A stretch of DNA of 34,898 bases from Candidatus Krumholzibacteriia bacterium (GCA_024762975.1 JANTGJ010000021.1:1-34898), one strand, 5' to 3'; positions 8,925 to 17,434 are shown, numbered from the stretch's first letter. The notes: generated by a model from the letters alone, not told the origin. Translations and numbers: made by a program.

Positions 8925-9584
8925 TCAGAAGTCGCGACGGAACTGGAAAGCCCGCTGAAGCGTGACTTCGTCGATGTAGGCCAACGCCCCGCCGACGGGA
9001 ATTCCCGTGGCCAGACGGGTCATGTGCAGGGCGTCCCTGTCCGAATCCCGCGGAAGCTCCTGCAGCAGTCGTTGCATGTACAACGCCGTCGTCTCGCCCT
9101 CCACGCTGGAATCCAGGGCGATGATCACCTCGTCGACCCCATCCAGGCGCACACGCTCGACCAATCTACCGAACGGCAAATCCTCGGCGCGCACCCCGTC
9201 CAGGGGCGAAAGCAACCCTCCGAGCACAAAGTAGCGCCCTCGGTAGAATCCCGCCTTCTCGAAGGGCAGGATGTCCACGGGTGTCGCCACGATGCACAAC
9301 AACTTCGGATCACGGCGTTCCGACGTGCAGATGCGGCAGGGATCCTGTTCGGTGATGGCGCCACACCGGCCGCAGTGGCATACCTGTTCGCACGCCTGAG
9401 CCGTGGACTCGACCAATTCCTCGGCGGCCGCGGACTCGGACACCAGATGGAGCGCCAATCGGGTGGCCGATTTGCGTCCCAGTCCGGGCAAGCGGCTGAG
9501 TGAGCGAACCAGGCGCTCGAGCGCGGGCGACTGGAATTCGCCGCCGTCGTTTGCAACTCCGTTGTTGTTCCTGGAATGCTCCAC
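8925..9584 (-). CDS. recR: Recombination protein RecR
   Basis: A 219-aa RecR, which works with RecF/RecO to load RecA at gaps. Seen: the helix-hairpin-helix region LPGLGRKSATRLALHL (32-47), a four-cysteine zinc site (Cys71, Cys74, Cys83, Cys86), and a Toprim domain with VDEVIIALDSSVEGE. The ending LQRAFQFRRDF is typical. The GTG at 9584 lies 3 nt after the ybaB stop. The first 15 residues (Asn/Gly-rich) are atypical, so the true start could be slightly downstream. The order dnaX-ybaB-recR is a classic conserved operon. Confidence 0.96.
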   Translation of the reverse strand: MEHSRNNNGVANDGGEFQSPALERLVRSLSRLPGLGRKSATRLALHLVSESAAAEELVESTAQACEQVCHCGRCGAITEQDPCRICTSERRDPKLLCIVATPVDILPFEKAGFYRGRYFVLGGLLSPLDGVRAEDLPFGRLVERVRLDGVDEVIIALDSSVEGETTALYMQRLLQELPRDSDRDALHMTRLATGIPVGGALAYIDEVTLQRAFQFRRDF

Positions 9585-9587
9585 GGA

Positions 9588-9902
9588 CTACATGCCCGGC
9601 AGGCCCGGGATATTCATCCCACCGGTGACATCGCCCATTTCCTTCTCGACCAGGGCATCGACCTGGTCGGCAGCATCGTTGATCGCCGCCAGCACCAGAT
9701 CCTGCAGAAACTCGGTGTCCTCGGGATCCACGGACTCGGGCGCGATTTCCAGATTCGTGACGCGATGTTTGCCGTTCATCGTGACCTTGACCTGGCCGCC
9801 GGCGACTTCTGCCGACACCGTCCGGGAAGCCAATTCTTCCTGGGCCTTGGCCATCTTGGCTTGCATCTGCTGGGCCTGCTTCATCAGCATGCGAATATCC
9901 AT
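9588..9902 (-). CDS. ybaB: YbaB/EbfC family nucleoid-associated protein
   Basis: A 104-aa dimeric DNA-binding protein. The N-terminal Met/Gln-rich helix (MKQAQQMQAKMAKAQEEL), the VKVTMNGKHRVTNLEIAPE strands and the glycine-rich C-terminus (GGMNIPGLPGM) are hallmark features. GAGGA lies 5 nt before the ATG. It lies between dnaX (57 nt upstream) and recR (3 nt downstream), as in many bacteria. It can coat DNA and may influence recombination and replication. Confidence 0.97.
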   Translation of the reverse strand: MDIRMLMKQAQQMQAKMAKAQEELASRTVSAEVAGGQVKVTMNGKHRVTNLEIAPESVDPEDTEFLQDLVLAAINDAADQVDALVEKEMGDVTGGMNIPGLPGM

Positions 9903-9959
9903 GATTCCTCCTCTACGGCCCCGCGGGCCGATTTGTCCCGTCCACCGTCCGGACCGGGA

Positions 9960-11693
9960 CTATTTTTTGGGCGGATCCCATCGGTCCCGATCCGTCTCGG
10001 GCAGCGGCTTGCCGCCGATCAGATCGACCAGGTCCCCCAGTTGCTTGTCTTCCCTGCAGGCCTGGTCCAATTCCTCGCGGCGGGTCGGCGCCACCTGTTG
10101 CCGGATCTCCTCGTGCTTCTGTTCGGACTGGCCGGAGTTCCCCGATTTCAGTACGAAACGGCACGATCGCTTCCAGCACTCCCGGGCGATCTCCTGGATG
10201 CGATCGCATTCGCCCTGGATACTGTCCAGCGCGAATTTCGTATCCTCGCCAAAGGTCACGGTCAGTACCGTCTGCTCCTCATTCCATTCCGGCAGCCCTT
10301 TCATCAGGCACGAACCGATACGTGGATTGGTTCCCATCAGGCGATCGATCAGCCCCGTCCAGCCGGGCACCGCCTCATCGGCGGCGGGGCTCGGCGCGGT
10401 CACCGCAGGGGGTTGCTGTGAATACCCGACCGGTTCGTCCGCACGTGCGGCCGGGCGCGCGTTCATCCCGCCACTGGAGCCTCGTGCCGGGGGCACGGGC
10501 CGGGAGCCACCGCGCGCGGGAGCCGAACCGGCTCCACTCCCAGCGGCCGGGAGTGTACCCCCGAGCGCCTCGAGACGATGAGCCAACTCCGAGAGCAGTA
10601 CCCGCGACTCAAAGTGACAGTACTCGACCAGGGACGCCTCGAGGAATATCCGCGGCTGTGTGCTGCGGTGGATACGTTCGAAATGACGACCGGAGCGGTC
10701 GATCAGCGCCAGCAGATCCTGCTCACTGAATTCGCCCGCCTGTTTCAGCAACCTCGCCGCCTGGTCGGGCGGCACATCAACCATCGCTCCAAGGTCGGGA
10801 TCGATCTTCAGCAGCAACAGATTCCGGAAATTGATGACCACGTCACGGGCGAAAACGTCCAGGCTCTGCCCGGTCGTGGCCAAGGTTTCGACCAGACGCA
10901 GGGCACGCGCCGGATCGCGGGCGATGATCGCCTCGTTCAACTCGAGATACAATTCGGACCGGACCAGCCCGAAGGCCTGCACCACGGCCTCCTCGTCGAT
11001 CGGGCCTTCGGTGCCGGCGATGACCTGATCCAGCAGGCTCAATCCGTCACGCACACTGCCTTCGGCCAGCGAGACCAGCAGACGCTGTCCCGTCTCGGCC
11101 AGTTCCACACCCTCGGCGGTCGCGATCTCCTGCATCCGCGCCCCCAACTCGTCGCGGCTCAGCAGCCGGAAATCGAAACGCTGGCAGCGTGACAGGATGG
11201 TGCGCGGAATTTTGTTCGGTTCGGTCGTGGCAAAGAAAAAGAATACGCGCGAAGGCGGTTCCTCGAGAATTTTCAAAAGAGCATTGAAAGCCCCCTTGGA
11301 CAGCATATGGACTTCGTCAATGATGAAGACGCGGCTGTTGCCTTCACTCGGCGAGTACTGCGCCATGTCGCGCAGCTCGCGCACATTGTCCACGCCGGTG
11401 TTGCTCGCGGCATCGATCTCGAGCACATCCAGATAGCTGCCCTTGGCGATCGCAGTGCAGGTCGCACACTCGCCGCACGGATCCCCCTTCGGGCCGGAGG
11501 TGCAATTGATGGCCTTGGCCAGCAGGCGGGCGACCGTCGTCTTGCCGCAACCGCGCGGTCCCGAGAACAGGTAGGCGTGGCTGAGTTTGCCCTTGCGCAG
11601 TGCGGCGCGCAGGGTGCCGGTCACGTGGGTCTGGCCGACGACCTCGGCAAACGTTTCGGGGCGGTATTTTCGAGCGATCGCCTGGTACGACAT
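9960..11693 (-). CDS. dnaX: DNA polymerase III subunit gamma/tau
   Basis: A 577-aa clamp-loader ATPase. Seen: Walker A GPRGCGKTT (45-53), a four-cysteine zinc module (Cys64, Cys73, Cys76, Cys79), Walker B IIDEVHML (123-130) and the sensor segment TILSRCQRFDF. A Pro/Gly/Ala/Ser-rich linker (about 385-440) separates the AAA+ part from the C-terminal tau-like domain. The ATG at 11693 has GGAG 5 nt upstream. I saw no classic A-rich slippery sequence for programmed frameshifting, so a separate gamma form is not supported by the sequence. It heads the dnaX-ybaB-recR operon. Confidence 0.97.
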   Translation of the reverse strand: MSYQAIARKYRPETFAEVVGQTHVTGTLRAALRKGKLSHAYLFSGPRGCGKTTVARLLAKAINCTSGPKGDPCGECATCTAIAKGSYLDVLEIDAASNTGVDNVRELRDMAQYSPSEGNSRVFIIDEVHMLSKGAFNALLKILEEPPSRVFFFFATTEPNKIPRTILSRCQRFDFRLLSRDELGARMQEIATAEGVELAETGQRLLVSLAEGSVRDGLSLLDQVIAGTEGPIDEEAVVQAFGLVRSELYLELNEAIIARDPARALRLVETLATTGQSLDVFARDVVINFRNLLLLKIDPDLGAMVDVPPDQAARLLKQAGEFSEQDLLALIDRSGRHFERIHRSTQPRIFLEASLVEYCHFESRVLLSELAHRLEALGGTLPAAGSGAGSAPARGGSRPVPPARGSSGGMNARPAARADEPVGYSQQPPAVTAPSPAADEAVPGWTGLIDRLMGTNPRIGSCLMKGLPEWNEEQTVLTVTFGEDTKFALDSIQGECDRIQEIARECWKRSCRFVLKSGNSGQSEQKHEEIRQQVAPTRREELDQACREDKQLGDLVDLIGGKPLPETDRDRWDPPKK

Positions 11694-11771
11694 GATGCTC
11701 CGTAGGGGTGAAAGCCGGGATCAGCATCGGGCGGAAATCGGCGCCGAATCCGGATCGATTCCCGAATCGGC

Positions 11772-11798
11772 AATTTAACACGACCGGCGGCGAAGCAA
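11772..11798 (-). promoter_or_regulatory. Possible dnaX promoter
   Basis: On the minus strand TTGCTT (11793-11798) and TAAATT (11772-11777) are 15 bp apart, just after the SRP RNA terminator. The spacing is short. The same TTGCTT -35 hexamer appears in the tRNA promoter at 12457-12485. Confidence 0.45.
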
Positions 11799-11829
11799 CA
11801 GCCGCGATCTGGCCTTTCAGCGCCGGTAA

Positions 11830-11866
11830 GCGAAAAATCGGGCTGGACCTGAGCCCAACCCGATTT
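11830..11866 (-). terminator. Intrinsic terminator of the tRNA-SRP RNA unit
   Basis: Inverted repeat with 12-base arms at 11835-11846 and 11855-11866 (one G-U pair on the minus strand) and an 8-nt loop. On the minus strand it ends in a run of five T. It lies between the SRP RNA and dnaX. Confidence 0.85.
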
Positions 11867-11900
11867 GATCGCATCGATCCGTATTCTCGGCGGAAAAAGC

Positions 11901-11997
11901 GGGCCAGGCTGACGGCGCACACGTCGAAGGGAACGTACCGCTGCTACCTTCCAGTCCTGACGGGGTTAGTGCTCCGGCGTCACACCGGGCCTGGCCC
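11901..11997 (-). ncRNA. ffs: Small signal recognition particle RNA (4.5S type)
   Basis: The minus strand carries the domain IV signature GTCAGGAC, then TGGAAGG, then TAGCAGC, read as one piece between 11937 and 11963. The ends close with a perfect 9-bp stem, GGGCCAGGC at 11989-11997 and GCCTGGCCC at 11901-11909, followed by five T at 11894-11898. The 97-nt size fits the short bacterial form without an Alu domain. It pairs with Ffh to target membrane proteins. The GGAA loop is preceded by T where E. coli has C. It lies after tRNA-Ala and before dnaX, a neighbourhood often seen for ffs. Confidence 0.94.
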
Positions 11998-12040
11998 ATC
12001 CAGCCTCATTGCGCGACTTGTGCGTCCCGCAAGAAATCGA

Positions 12041-12116
12041 TGGTGGAGATGAGCGGGTTCGAACCGCCGACCCCTACGTTGCGAACGTAGTGCTCTCCCA
12101 GCTGAGCTACATCCCC
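12041..12116 (-). tRNA. tRNA-Ala (anticodon CGC)
   Basis: Cloverleaf on the minus strand: acceptor GGGGATG pairs with CATCTCC, anticodon stem CTACG/CGTAG around loop TTCGCAA, T-loop TTCGAAC. CCA is encoded (12041-12043). It lies between tRNA-Ser(CGA) and the SRP RNA in one transcription unit. Confidence 0.97.
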
Positions 12117-12192
12117 ACCTGAATTCCAAACATAGTATCCATTCCGGTCCGCGTCGAATTCTTCCACGGCTTTCCGAGTCAACCGTGTCGAC

Positions 12193-12283
12193 TGGCGGAG
12201 AGGCAGGGATTCGAACCCTGGGAACATCGAAGATGCTCAACGGTTTTCGAGACCGCCCCGTTCAACCACTCCGGCACCTCTCC
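12193..12283 (-). tRNA. tRNA-Ser (anticodon CGA)
   Basis: Class II tRNA of 91 nt on the minus strand with acceptor GGAGAGG/CCTCTCC, anticodon stem GCGGT/ACCGT around loop CTCGAAA, a long variable arm and encoded CCA at 12193-12195. Confidence 0.97.
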
Positions 12284-12318
12284 GCCCGAACCGACTCACG
12301 TGCCCACAGGCAACCGTC

Positions 12319-12406
<88 letters not shown>

Positions 12407-12456
12407 ACACTGTTCCGGGTCTTCGCCGGGACCCGCGTCCGAGCGAAGTGGCGAGC

Positions 12457-12485
12457 AATATAGCACCCGTTTCGGGGAAAAGCAA
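12457..12485 (-). promoter_or_regulatory. Promoter of the tRNA-Ser/tRNA-Ser/tRNA-Ala/SRP RNA unit
   Basis: On the minus strand TTGCTT (12480-12485) and TATATT (12457-12462) are separated by 17 bp. The start point would be about 45 nt before tRNA-Ser(GGA). Confidence 0.82.
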
Positions 12486-12552
12486 CACGGTGCGGCCACC
12501 ATTTCGTGTCGCTCACAGCCCCCTCAACTCGAGTGCAAACAACACGTTCTGG

Positions 12553-12570
12553 CCCACTGAGCGGAGTGGG
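12553..12570 (-). terminator. Weak hairpin directly after tadA
   Basis: CCCACT and AGTGGG arms with a 6-nt loop start at the base after the tadA stop codon. There is no clear T-run, so it may only stabilise the mRNA end. Confidence 0.35.
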
Positions 12571-13047
12571 TCAACTCCGGCGGGCGCGGAAGAATTCGCT
12601 CAGGATGCCGCCACAATCCTCGGCCAATACCCCGCCCACCACTTCGATCCGGTGCCGATACGGATTGCCGTCCAGCTGCCGGGCCGTCGAAACCACCGCT
12701 CCCGCGCGTGGATCCGAGGCCCCGAACACCAAGCGGCCGACACGCGCCAGGAGAATCGCCCCGCAACACATGGAGCACGGCTCGAGGGTCACGTAGAGCG
12801 TGGCATCGTCCAGGCGCCAACTCTCACCCTGACCGCCGGCTGCCCCGATGGCCAGGATTTCGGCGTGGGCCGTCGGGTCGCACAGAACTTCGACGCGGTT
12901 GTGGCCACGCCCGACGATCCGCTGGTCCCGAACCACTACCGCACCGACCGGCACCTCGCCCTGGGCTGCCGCCTGTTCGGCTTCGCGCAGGGCCTCGCGG
13001 AGGAAGCGTTCATCAGCTTCGAAGGCCTCGATGAAACCTCCGGTCAT
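12571..13047 (-). CDS. tadA: tRNA adenosine(34) deaminase TadA
   Basis: A 158-aa zinc deaminase that converts A34 to inosine in tRNA-Arg(ACG). Zinc and catalytic residues are in place: His61 and Glu63 in TAHAEILA, Cys91 and Cys94 in EPCSMCCGAIL. The substrate-side segment ASDPRAGA is also typical of TadA rather than cytosine deaminases. The ATG at 13047 overlaps the stop of the upstream exported protein by 4 bp and has GGGGGAGG upstream. Its tRNA-Arg(ACG) substrate is encoded at 17340-17416, about 4 kb upstream on the same strand. Confidence 0.97.
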   Translation of the reverse strand: MTGGFIEAFEADERFLREALREAEQAAAQGEVPVGAVVVRDQRIVGRGHNRVEVLCDPTAHAEILAIGAAGGQGESWRLDDATLYVTLEPCSMCCGAILLARVGRLVFGASDPRAGAVVSTARQLDGNPYRHRIEVVGGVLAEDCGGILSEFFRARRS

Positions 13048-15281
13048 CGCACCTCCCCCTCGACTGCGGCCACGTTGCCACCGAGGTCGCGCACCTCGAC
13101 ACGTACCGGCCAGGGCTGGTCATCGCGAAGACCGGATCGCGGCCAGATCACCTCGCGATCGAATCGCTCCCGTGTGCTGTCACAGATACCGTCGACCGGA
13201 TCGAGCCTTTCCGTCGTTCCGTCCGGAAGCGTGAGCTGGGCTCCCCCGAGCGGTTCCCCGCGATCGTGGGCCTCAAATCGAATTCTCAGACCGGTCTCGG
13301 TGCGGTCCAGTTTCCACTTCGAGATCTCGGGTTCGGTGTTGTCGATCCGTACCTCGGACAGGATCTTCCGGGCGGTCAATTCGCTGCCACTCGGGTTGTC
13401 CGGAGCATCACTGACCACCAGGCGCACCTCGTAGATGCCATCAGCGACCTCGTTCGTGTCCCAGCTGAGCAACGATTCTCCGGTGGGCTCACCGATGCTC
13501 CGCCAGGTCTGATCGCCACGGGCCCGGTACTCGAGCCTGCATTCCAGGCTGTCCGAATCGGGATCATCAGCCAGCCAGGTAAAGATCTCGACTGCACGAC
13601 TGGCCTGAGCTCCGCGTCGCGTGACCGGAGTGCGAGTCTGACGCTGCCGATCGAATTCGACCCGTAGGCCCGAACGGAATGTCTGCGTCAAATTCTCCGC
13701 ATGGGAAACCAGGCCGCCACTCTCGACGCCGCGCAGCATCTCGCGACGCAGCCACTGCACGCGTGGAACCGAGTTCTGGCGCCACGCACTGACGGAGATG
13801 GAACTGATTCTGGGCGGGTCCTTGGTTTCCTCGTCGGAAAATTCGACCCGCCACTGGGCGTATCGGACCCGGGGCAATTCCAGCTCGTGGTCCTGGTCAT
13901 TCCAGGGGTCGGACCAGGGGGTCCAGGAGTCATCCGGCGTCGAGCGGTTGCCGCCGCGTACGGACCAGCGCACGCCCCCCAGGTTCCCTGTACCGTCCCA
14001 GCGCATTCGGCCCCACCGAACCGGTCGGCCGGCGTCCAGCGGCGCGCTCGACGCCTCGTGCAGACCCTCGGTTGCCGGACCGGTTTCAATGACCGCGTGG
14101 GAATGACCCTGGGCGACGAGTACTCGACCGCTTCGGTTCCCGTTCCTCTGGAGCAGCAGGTCCAGGATATCGCCTCCCCTCCAGACCGCCACGGGCCGGC
14201 TTCCGGCCGGAGGCTCCAGGGCGCGCAACTGGGTGCGCCCCTGACCCTCGGCAGCCGGTCCCCCGGCCAGCCAACCGGTATCCTCACTCCAGACCACTTT
14301 CAGAAAATCCTCATCGCCGCTCCAGAACAGGGAAACCTCAGCGTCTGGTCCCAGGCGCCAAAGAGCGGCCCGGGGGATTTCCGGAGCACTGCCCCCCCCC
14401 CGCAGCGGGCTCAATCCGGTCGGCGGGACAGCCTGGGGCGAACTGTCGTTGGGCACTGGAGCGGATTCGCGATCCTTGGGCTGCAACGACAAGACGTACC
14501 ACTGTCCATCGGGCCCGGTCACCAGGCTGCGCGCCTCATCCTGCGGAGTCTCCAACAGCAGTTCGAGTGCGTCGGTGTGCCCCGGATCCACGCGATAGAC
14601 CAGTCCCGGCCCCTGGGTGGCGACCCGCAGACTGCCATCGCGGGCGAGCGCTACATCCAGCACATTGGTCGCCGGGAAGCTGGCGACCTTCCGCAGCCCC
14701 GGGTCCTCCTCGTAGCGATACAACGATGCCGGCGCTCCTGCCGCAACCCAGACCGTACCGGAATCCGAGCCCGATGCCAGCGCCCAGATATATCCGCCGT
14801 CGACCGTACCGACCAGCTTGACCTGGCCCTTCGTGTCGATATGAAAAAGTTTGCCTTCCGGTGCCGTACCCGCGAAGACCCCGCGGTCCGGGGTGACCAA
14901 CAGGCTGAGCACCTCCGAGGCACCGAGAGTCGCGAAAAGCGTCGTTCCACCGTCGGCGTCGGTGTGATAGATCTCGCCCTCGTGACCGGTCCCGGTAAAG
15001 AATCCACCGGCGCCGTCGTCGGCCAGCGACCAGTACACACTCGATTCGGTCGGGCCTACGGGTCGGGCGGACCATCCGGTCGTCAATGCACCGGTCGGGT
15101 CCACGGCCGCGCCATCGAATCGCAGCTGATCCAACGCACGCCCGCTGGGCCAATCCCAGAAAACCGGGCCCGCCGCCCAGACCGCCGTTGCGGTCAAAAG
15201 CAGAACCGTGGCCCCCACGATGCCCCCCAGCTTCGCCGAAGCTCCCGAGGAGCTCTTTCGATCGGATCGAATCCTTTTCAT
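13044..15281 (-). CDS. Exported protein with propeller-like repeats and C-terminal Ig-like part, function unknown
   Basis: A 745-aa protein with a signal peptide (about residues 1-36, cleavage after AVWA). From about residue 65 to 290 there are repeats of roughly 45 residues with a G-x-I/L-Y/F-H/R-x-D pattern (GEIYHTDADG, GKLFHIDTKG, ASLYRYEED, GLVYRVDPG), which suggests a beta-propeller of the NHL/kelch kind. A Pro/Ser-rich linker lies near 275-300. The C-terminal 300 residues look like fibronectin/Ig-type beta domains (YEVRLVVSDAPDNP, VRVEVRDLGGNVA). I do not recognise a named family. ATG 15281 overlaps the stop of the S55-domain gene by 4 bp and has AGGAAAGG upstream. It is translated with that gene, and the two may form an exported pair. 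Confidence 0.75.
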   Translation of the reverse strand: MKRIRSDRKSSSGASAKLGGIVGATVLLLTATAVWAAGPVFWDWPSGRALDQLRFDGAAVDPTGALTTGWSARPVGPTESSVYWSLADDGAGGFFTGTGHEGEIYHTDADGGTTLFATLGASEVLSLLVTPDRGVFAGTAPEGKLFHIDTKGQVKLVGTVDGGYIWALASGSDSGTVWVAAGAPASLYRYEEDPGLRKVASFPATNVLDVALARDGSLRVATQGPGLVYRVDPGHTDALELLLETPQDEARSLVTGPDGQWYVLSLQPKDRESAPVPNDSSPQAVPPTGLSPLRGGGSAPEIPRAALWRLGPDAEVSLFWSGDEDFLKVVWSEDTGWLAGGPAAEGQGRTQLRALEPPAGSRPVAVWRGGDILDLLLQRNGNRSGRVLVAQGHSHAVIETGPATEGLHEASSAPLDAGRPVRWGRMRWDGTGNLGGVRWSVRGGNRSTPDDSWTPWSDPWNDQDHELELPRVRYAQWRVEFSDEETKDPPRISSISVSAWRQNSVPRVQWLRREMLRGVESGGLVSHAENLTQTFRSGLRVEFDRQRQTRTPVTRRGAQASRAVEIFTWLADDPDSDSLECRLEYRARGDQTWRSIGEPTGESLLSWDTNEVADGIYEVRLVVSDAPDNPSGSELTARKILSEVRIDNTEPEISKWKLDRTETGLRIRFEAHDRGEPLGGAQLTLPDGTTERLDPVDGICDSTRERFDREVIWPRSGLRDDQPWPVRVEVRDLGGNVAAVEGEVR

Positions 15282-17164
15282 GGTCGCCTTTCCTCATTGC
15301 GTGCCGGTGTCTCCGGAAGCAAGTTCAATTCAAGCACGGAGTAGCCCTGCAACAGCCATTCGACGGGCCGAGCGCTACGCACGACGGCGTCCGCCAGACT
15401 GTGGGTTTCGCCGCTGTTGGATTCACTCAGAAAACGGCGCATACTGCCGGGCAGGGCCTTCCATTCCTTCCCCTCGAGGATCAGGCTGCGACCCGGCTCG
15501 AACAACACAACGGCCAATTCGTCCGCCGAGCGGGGCGCACGCAGCAAATCGACCGTGCCGGAAAGATCGTGCACCTGGAAAATGCCCGCCGCCCGCTGCG
15601 CCTCGAGCGCGAACAGATCGGCGGCGCTGGCAGCCACCAACCGCAACGGGCCGGGGTGCAGATCGGCGGGCAGGCGCAGCTCGAAGTTCTCGAACAACGG
15701 AGAACCGTACCGGGGCTGCAACTGCACCCGACAGTGCAGGGAGTCTCCCGGCCGCAATCCGTGCACCGGGCCGGTCAGGCTCCTGATCGTGGCCGACTGC
15801 AATCCCTGCCGCACATTCAGTCGGGCACGCACGGCTTTCAGTTCGATCGGTTTCCAGGGATTGCCCATCAACATCGTCAGGGGAGCCATCCACTGGCCGG
15901 CCAATCCCTGTACACCGGCCGGCCCGGCGGCCACTCCCTCGAGCAACAACGGCGATCTTTCCAATTCGGGATCGCCGGTCCAATCGGTTTCGATGCGGTA
16001 GTCGACAGTCTGCAGACTGGCATCGTTTCCCTCCACCAGCAGGGAATTGTAGAGTGTCCAGAATACCAGCGACGGTGCCAGCATCGGATCGTCAGCTACC
16101 TCGAACCGATAAGTACGCGGATCGGCGCCCGCTCGGCTGATTTCCACTTCGACCGGGACCAACGGAGCCGCCGCACCCAGCCGGCCGGCCAGACCCGCTC
16201 GATTGTCGTGGTGTACGGCGCCCACCACGGCGCCGATCGAACCCATCTTGAAGCTCATATCACGCGCCGGCAAAACCGTCACGATCTCCGCCTGGGCCAA
16301 CGGCAAATTGACCGGGCCCCGTTGCAGGAAGGGGTGCCCCATCATCAGCACACGATCACCCTGGACCCAGGTAACGGTCCCGATGGCTCCCAGCTGGGCA
16401 TCACCCAGGATGAGCGGCACTGCGCAGGAAGATCCCGCGAAGAGCCCGGGTGTGATCCGGTCGACCGCACCGCCGCCCACGGTACCGCTACCGAGCGGAC
16501 GACAGATCCAGCCGGAACCGGGAGATTCATCCGCCGCCAGTTCCGGCAGCAGTTCGGTCACCAGCGCCTCGGGTGCCGGCCAACCGATCGGGCCACGCAT
16601 TCCGACTGGGATCTCCGGCGCTGTCTCGATCGAATCGCCGATGCGCGCGGCCAGTGCCGACAGTTCGGGCGCCGAAGTCGCCAGATCCAAGGGCTCGAAT
16701 CGCAGTGCCGCTGCTCGTGATTCGACCGGTTCGCTGCTGGGTAGCCGCAGCATCTCCGCGGCAGGCGTCACCCCGGCAATCGGCTCCAACGATCCGGCCC
16801 AACCGAACGCGAGCGCTCCGGCGAACCGGCCTTCGATGAAAACCGGGCTGCCGCTCATGCCCTGCACGACCCGCGACTGCTCGAGCTCCTGCCCGGAGAT
16901 CTCGATGAGGATCAGGCCGCCGTCGACGCGGGATCCTCGCTGCACGCCGATCACGCGCACACCGAAAGTGTCGATCCGCGACCCGCTGAACACGGACAGG
17001 CCATAGCCCGTCATGCCACTGCGAACCTCTGCGAGCGGAATCGGAGGAGGCGCGTTGTCCACCGTCGGCGCCCCGGCTGCCTGCACCGCAGCGGGAATCA
17101 TCGGCAACAGGACCACGGCAAGAACGATGGCAATCGATCGGGTGGGTTCGAAGCGGTACGTCAC
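15278..17164 (-). CDS. SpoIVB peptidase S55-domain exported protein
   Basis: A 628-aa protein with an N-terminal signal sequence (hydrophobic 10-30). Residues 47-140 match the N-terminal S55 module: VRSGMTGYGLSVFSG, then VVQGMSGSPVFIEG (Ser104 by analogy with GDSGGP) and PIAGVTPAAEM. A second block at 265-330 has GTVTWVQGD, MMGHPF (His277) and the HHDNRAGLAGRLG segment. SpoIVB-type S55 proteases cleave periplasmic or forespore targets, but here the Ser motif precedes the His motif and no His occurs before Ser104, so activity is uncertain. The remaining 300 residues are beta-rich and unassigned. Start is GTG at 17164. A promoter lies at 17232-17259. The stop overlaps the start of the propeller-like protein. 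Confidence 0.8.
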   Translation of the reverse strand: MTYRFEPTRSIAIVLAVVLLPMIPAAVQAAGAPTVDNAPPPIPLAEVRSGMTGYGLSVFSGSRIDTFGVRVIGVQRGSRVDGGLILIEISGQELEQSRVVQGMSGSPVFIEGRFAGALAFGWAGSLEPIAGVTPAAEMLRLPSSEPVESRAAALRFEPLDLATSAPELSALAARIGDSIETAPEIPVGMRGPIGWPAPEALVTELLPELAADESPGSGWICRPLGSGTVGGGAVDRITPGLFAGSSCAVPLILGDAQLGAIGTVTWVQGDRVLMMGHPFLQRGPVNLPLAQAEIVTVLPARDMSFKMGSIGAVVGAVHHDNRAGLAGRLGAAAPLVPVEVEISRAGADPRTYRFEVADDPMLAPSLVFWTLYNSLLVEGNDASLQTVDYRIETDWTGDPELERSPLLLEGVAAGPAGVQGLAGQWMAPLTMLMGNPWKPIELKAVRARLNVRQGLQSATIRSLTGPVHGLRPGDSLHCRVQLQPRYGSPLFENFELRLPADLHPGPLRLVAASAADLFALEAQRAAGIFQVHDLSGTVDLLRAPRSADELAVVLFEPGRSLILEGKEWKALPGSMRRFLSESNSGETHSLADAVVRSARPVEWLLQGYSVLELNLLPETPARNEERRP

Positions 17165-17231
17165 ACGATGCCTTTCGGTTCAACCTGCGTGCGGGTGAGC
17201 GGGAGATTCCCCGAATACTTCCGGCGAACAG

Positions 17232-17259
17232 ATGATAGTGAAGACCCCGGGATTGTAAA
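17232..17259 (-). promoter_or_regulatory. Promoter of the S55/propeller/tadA operon
   Basis: On the minus strand TTTACA (17254-17259) and TATCAT (17232-17237) are 16 bp apart, directly after the tRNA-Arg terminator. The leader would be about 60 nt. Confidence 0.7.
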
Positions 17260-17287
17260 TGGTTCCCTCGATGCGCGGGCGGAAGGG

Positions 17288-17333
17288 AAATAAAAAACTT
17301 CCGCCCAGGACCGAAGTCGCAGGCGGAAGTTTT
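17288..17333 (-). terminator. Intrinsic terminator after tRNA-Arg
   Basis: Arms of 12 bp at 17294-17305 and 17322-17333 with a 16-nt loop. On the minus strand the hairpin is followed by T6-A-T3. It ends the tRNA-Ser/tRNA-Ser/tRNA-Arg unit. Confidence 0.92.
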
Positions 17334-17339
17334 CAAAAG

Positions 17340-17416
17340 TGGTACGCCCAGGAGGACTCGAACCCCCAACCTTCTGGTCCGTAGCCAAACGCTCTATCCA
17401 ATTGAGCTATGGGCGC
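17340..17416 (-). tRNA. tRNA-Arg (anticodon ACG)
   Basis: Minus strand, acceptor GCGCCCA/TGGGCGT, anticodon stem TTTGG/CCAGA around loop CTACGGA, T-loop TTCGAGT, encoded CCA. A34 is the expected substrate of TadA, which is encoded downstream at 12571-13047. Confidence 0.97.
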
Positions 17417-17434
17417 ACCTGATCTGTTCGTTTC

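Noticed and set aside
9960-10560. Programmed frameshift site in dnaX for a gamma form
   Set aside because: I found no A AAA AAG-type slippery run with a following hairpin in the linker region.
15278-15786. Sporulation link for the S55-domain protein
   Set aside because: No other sporulation gene is present and the organism looks diderm; S55 modules are widespread outside spore formers.
13701-16720. Two plus-strand frames of about 545 codons opposite the propeller and S55 genes
   Set aside because: Shadow frames of GC-rich codons; Arg/Pro/Gln-rich with no motif, opposite well-supported genes.
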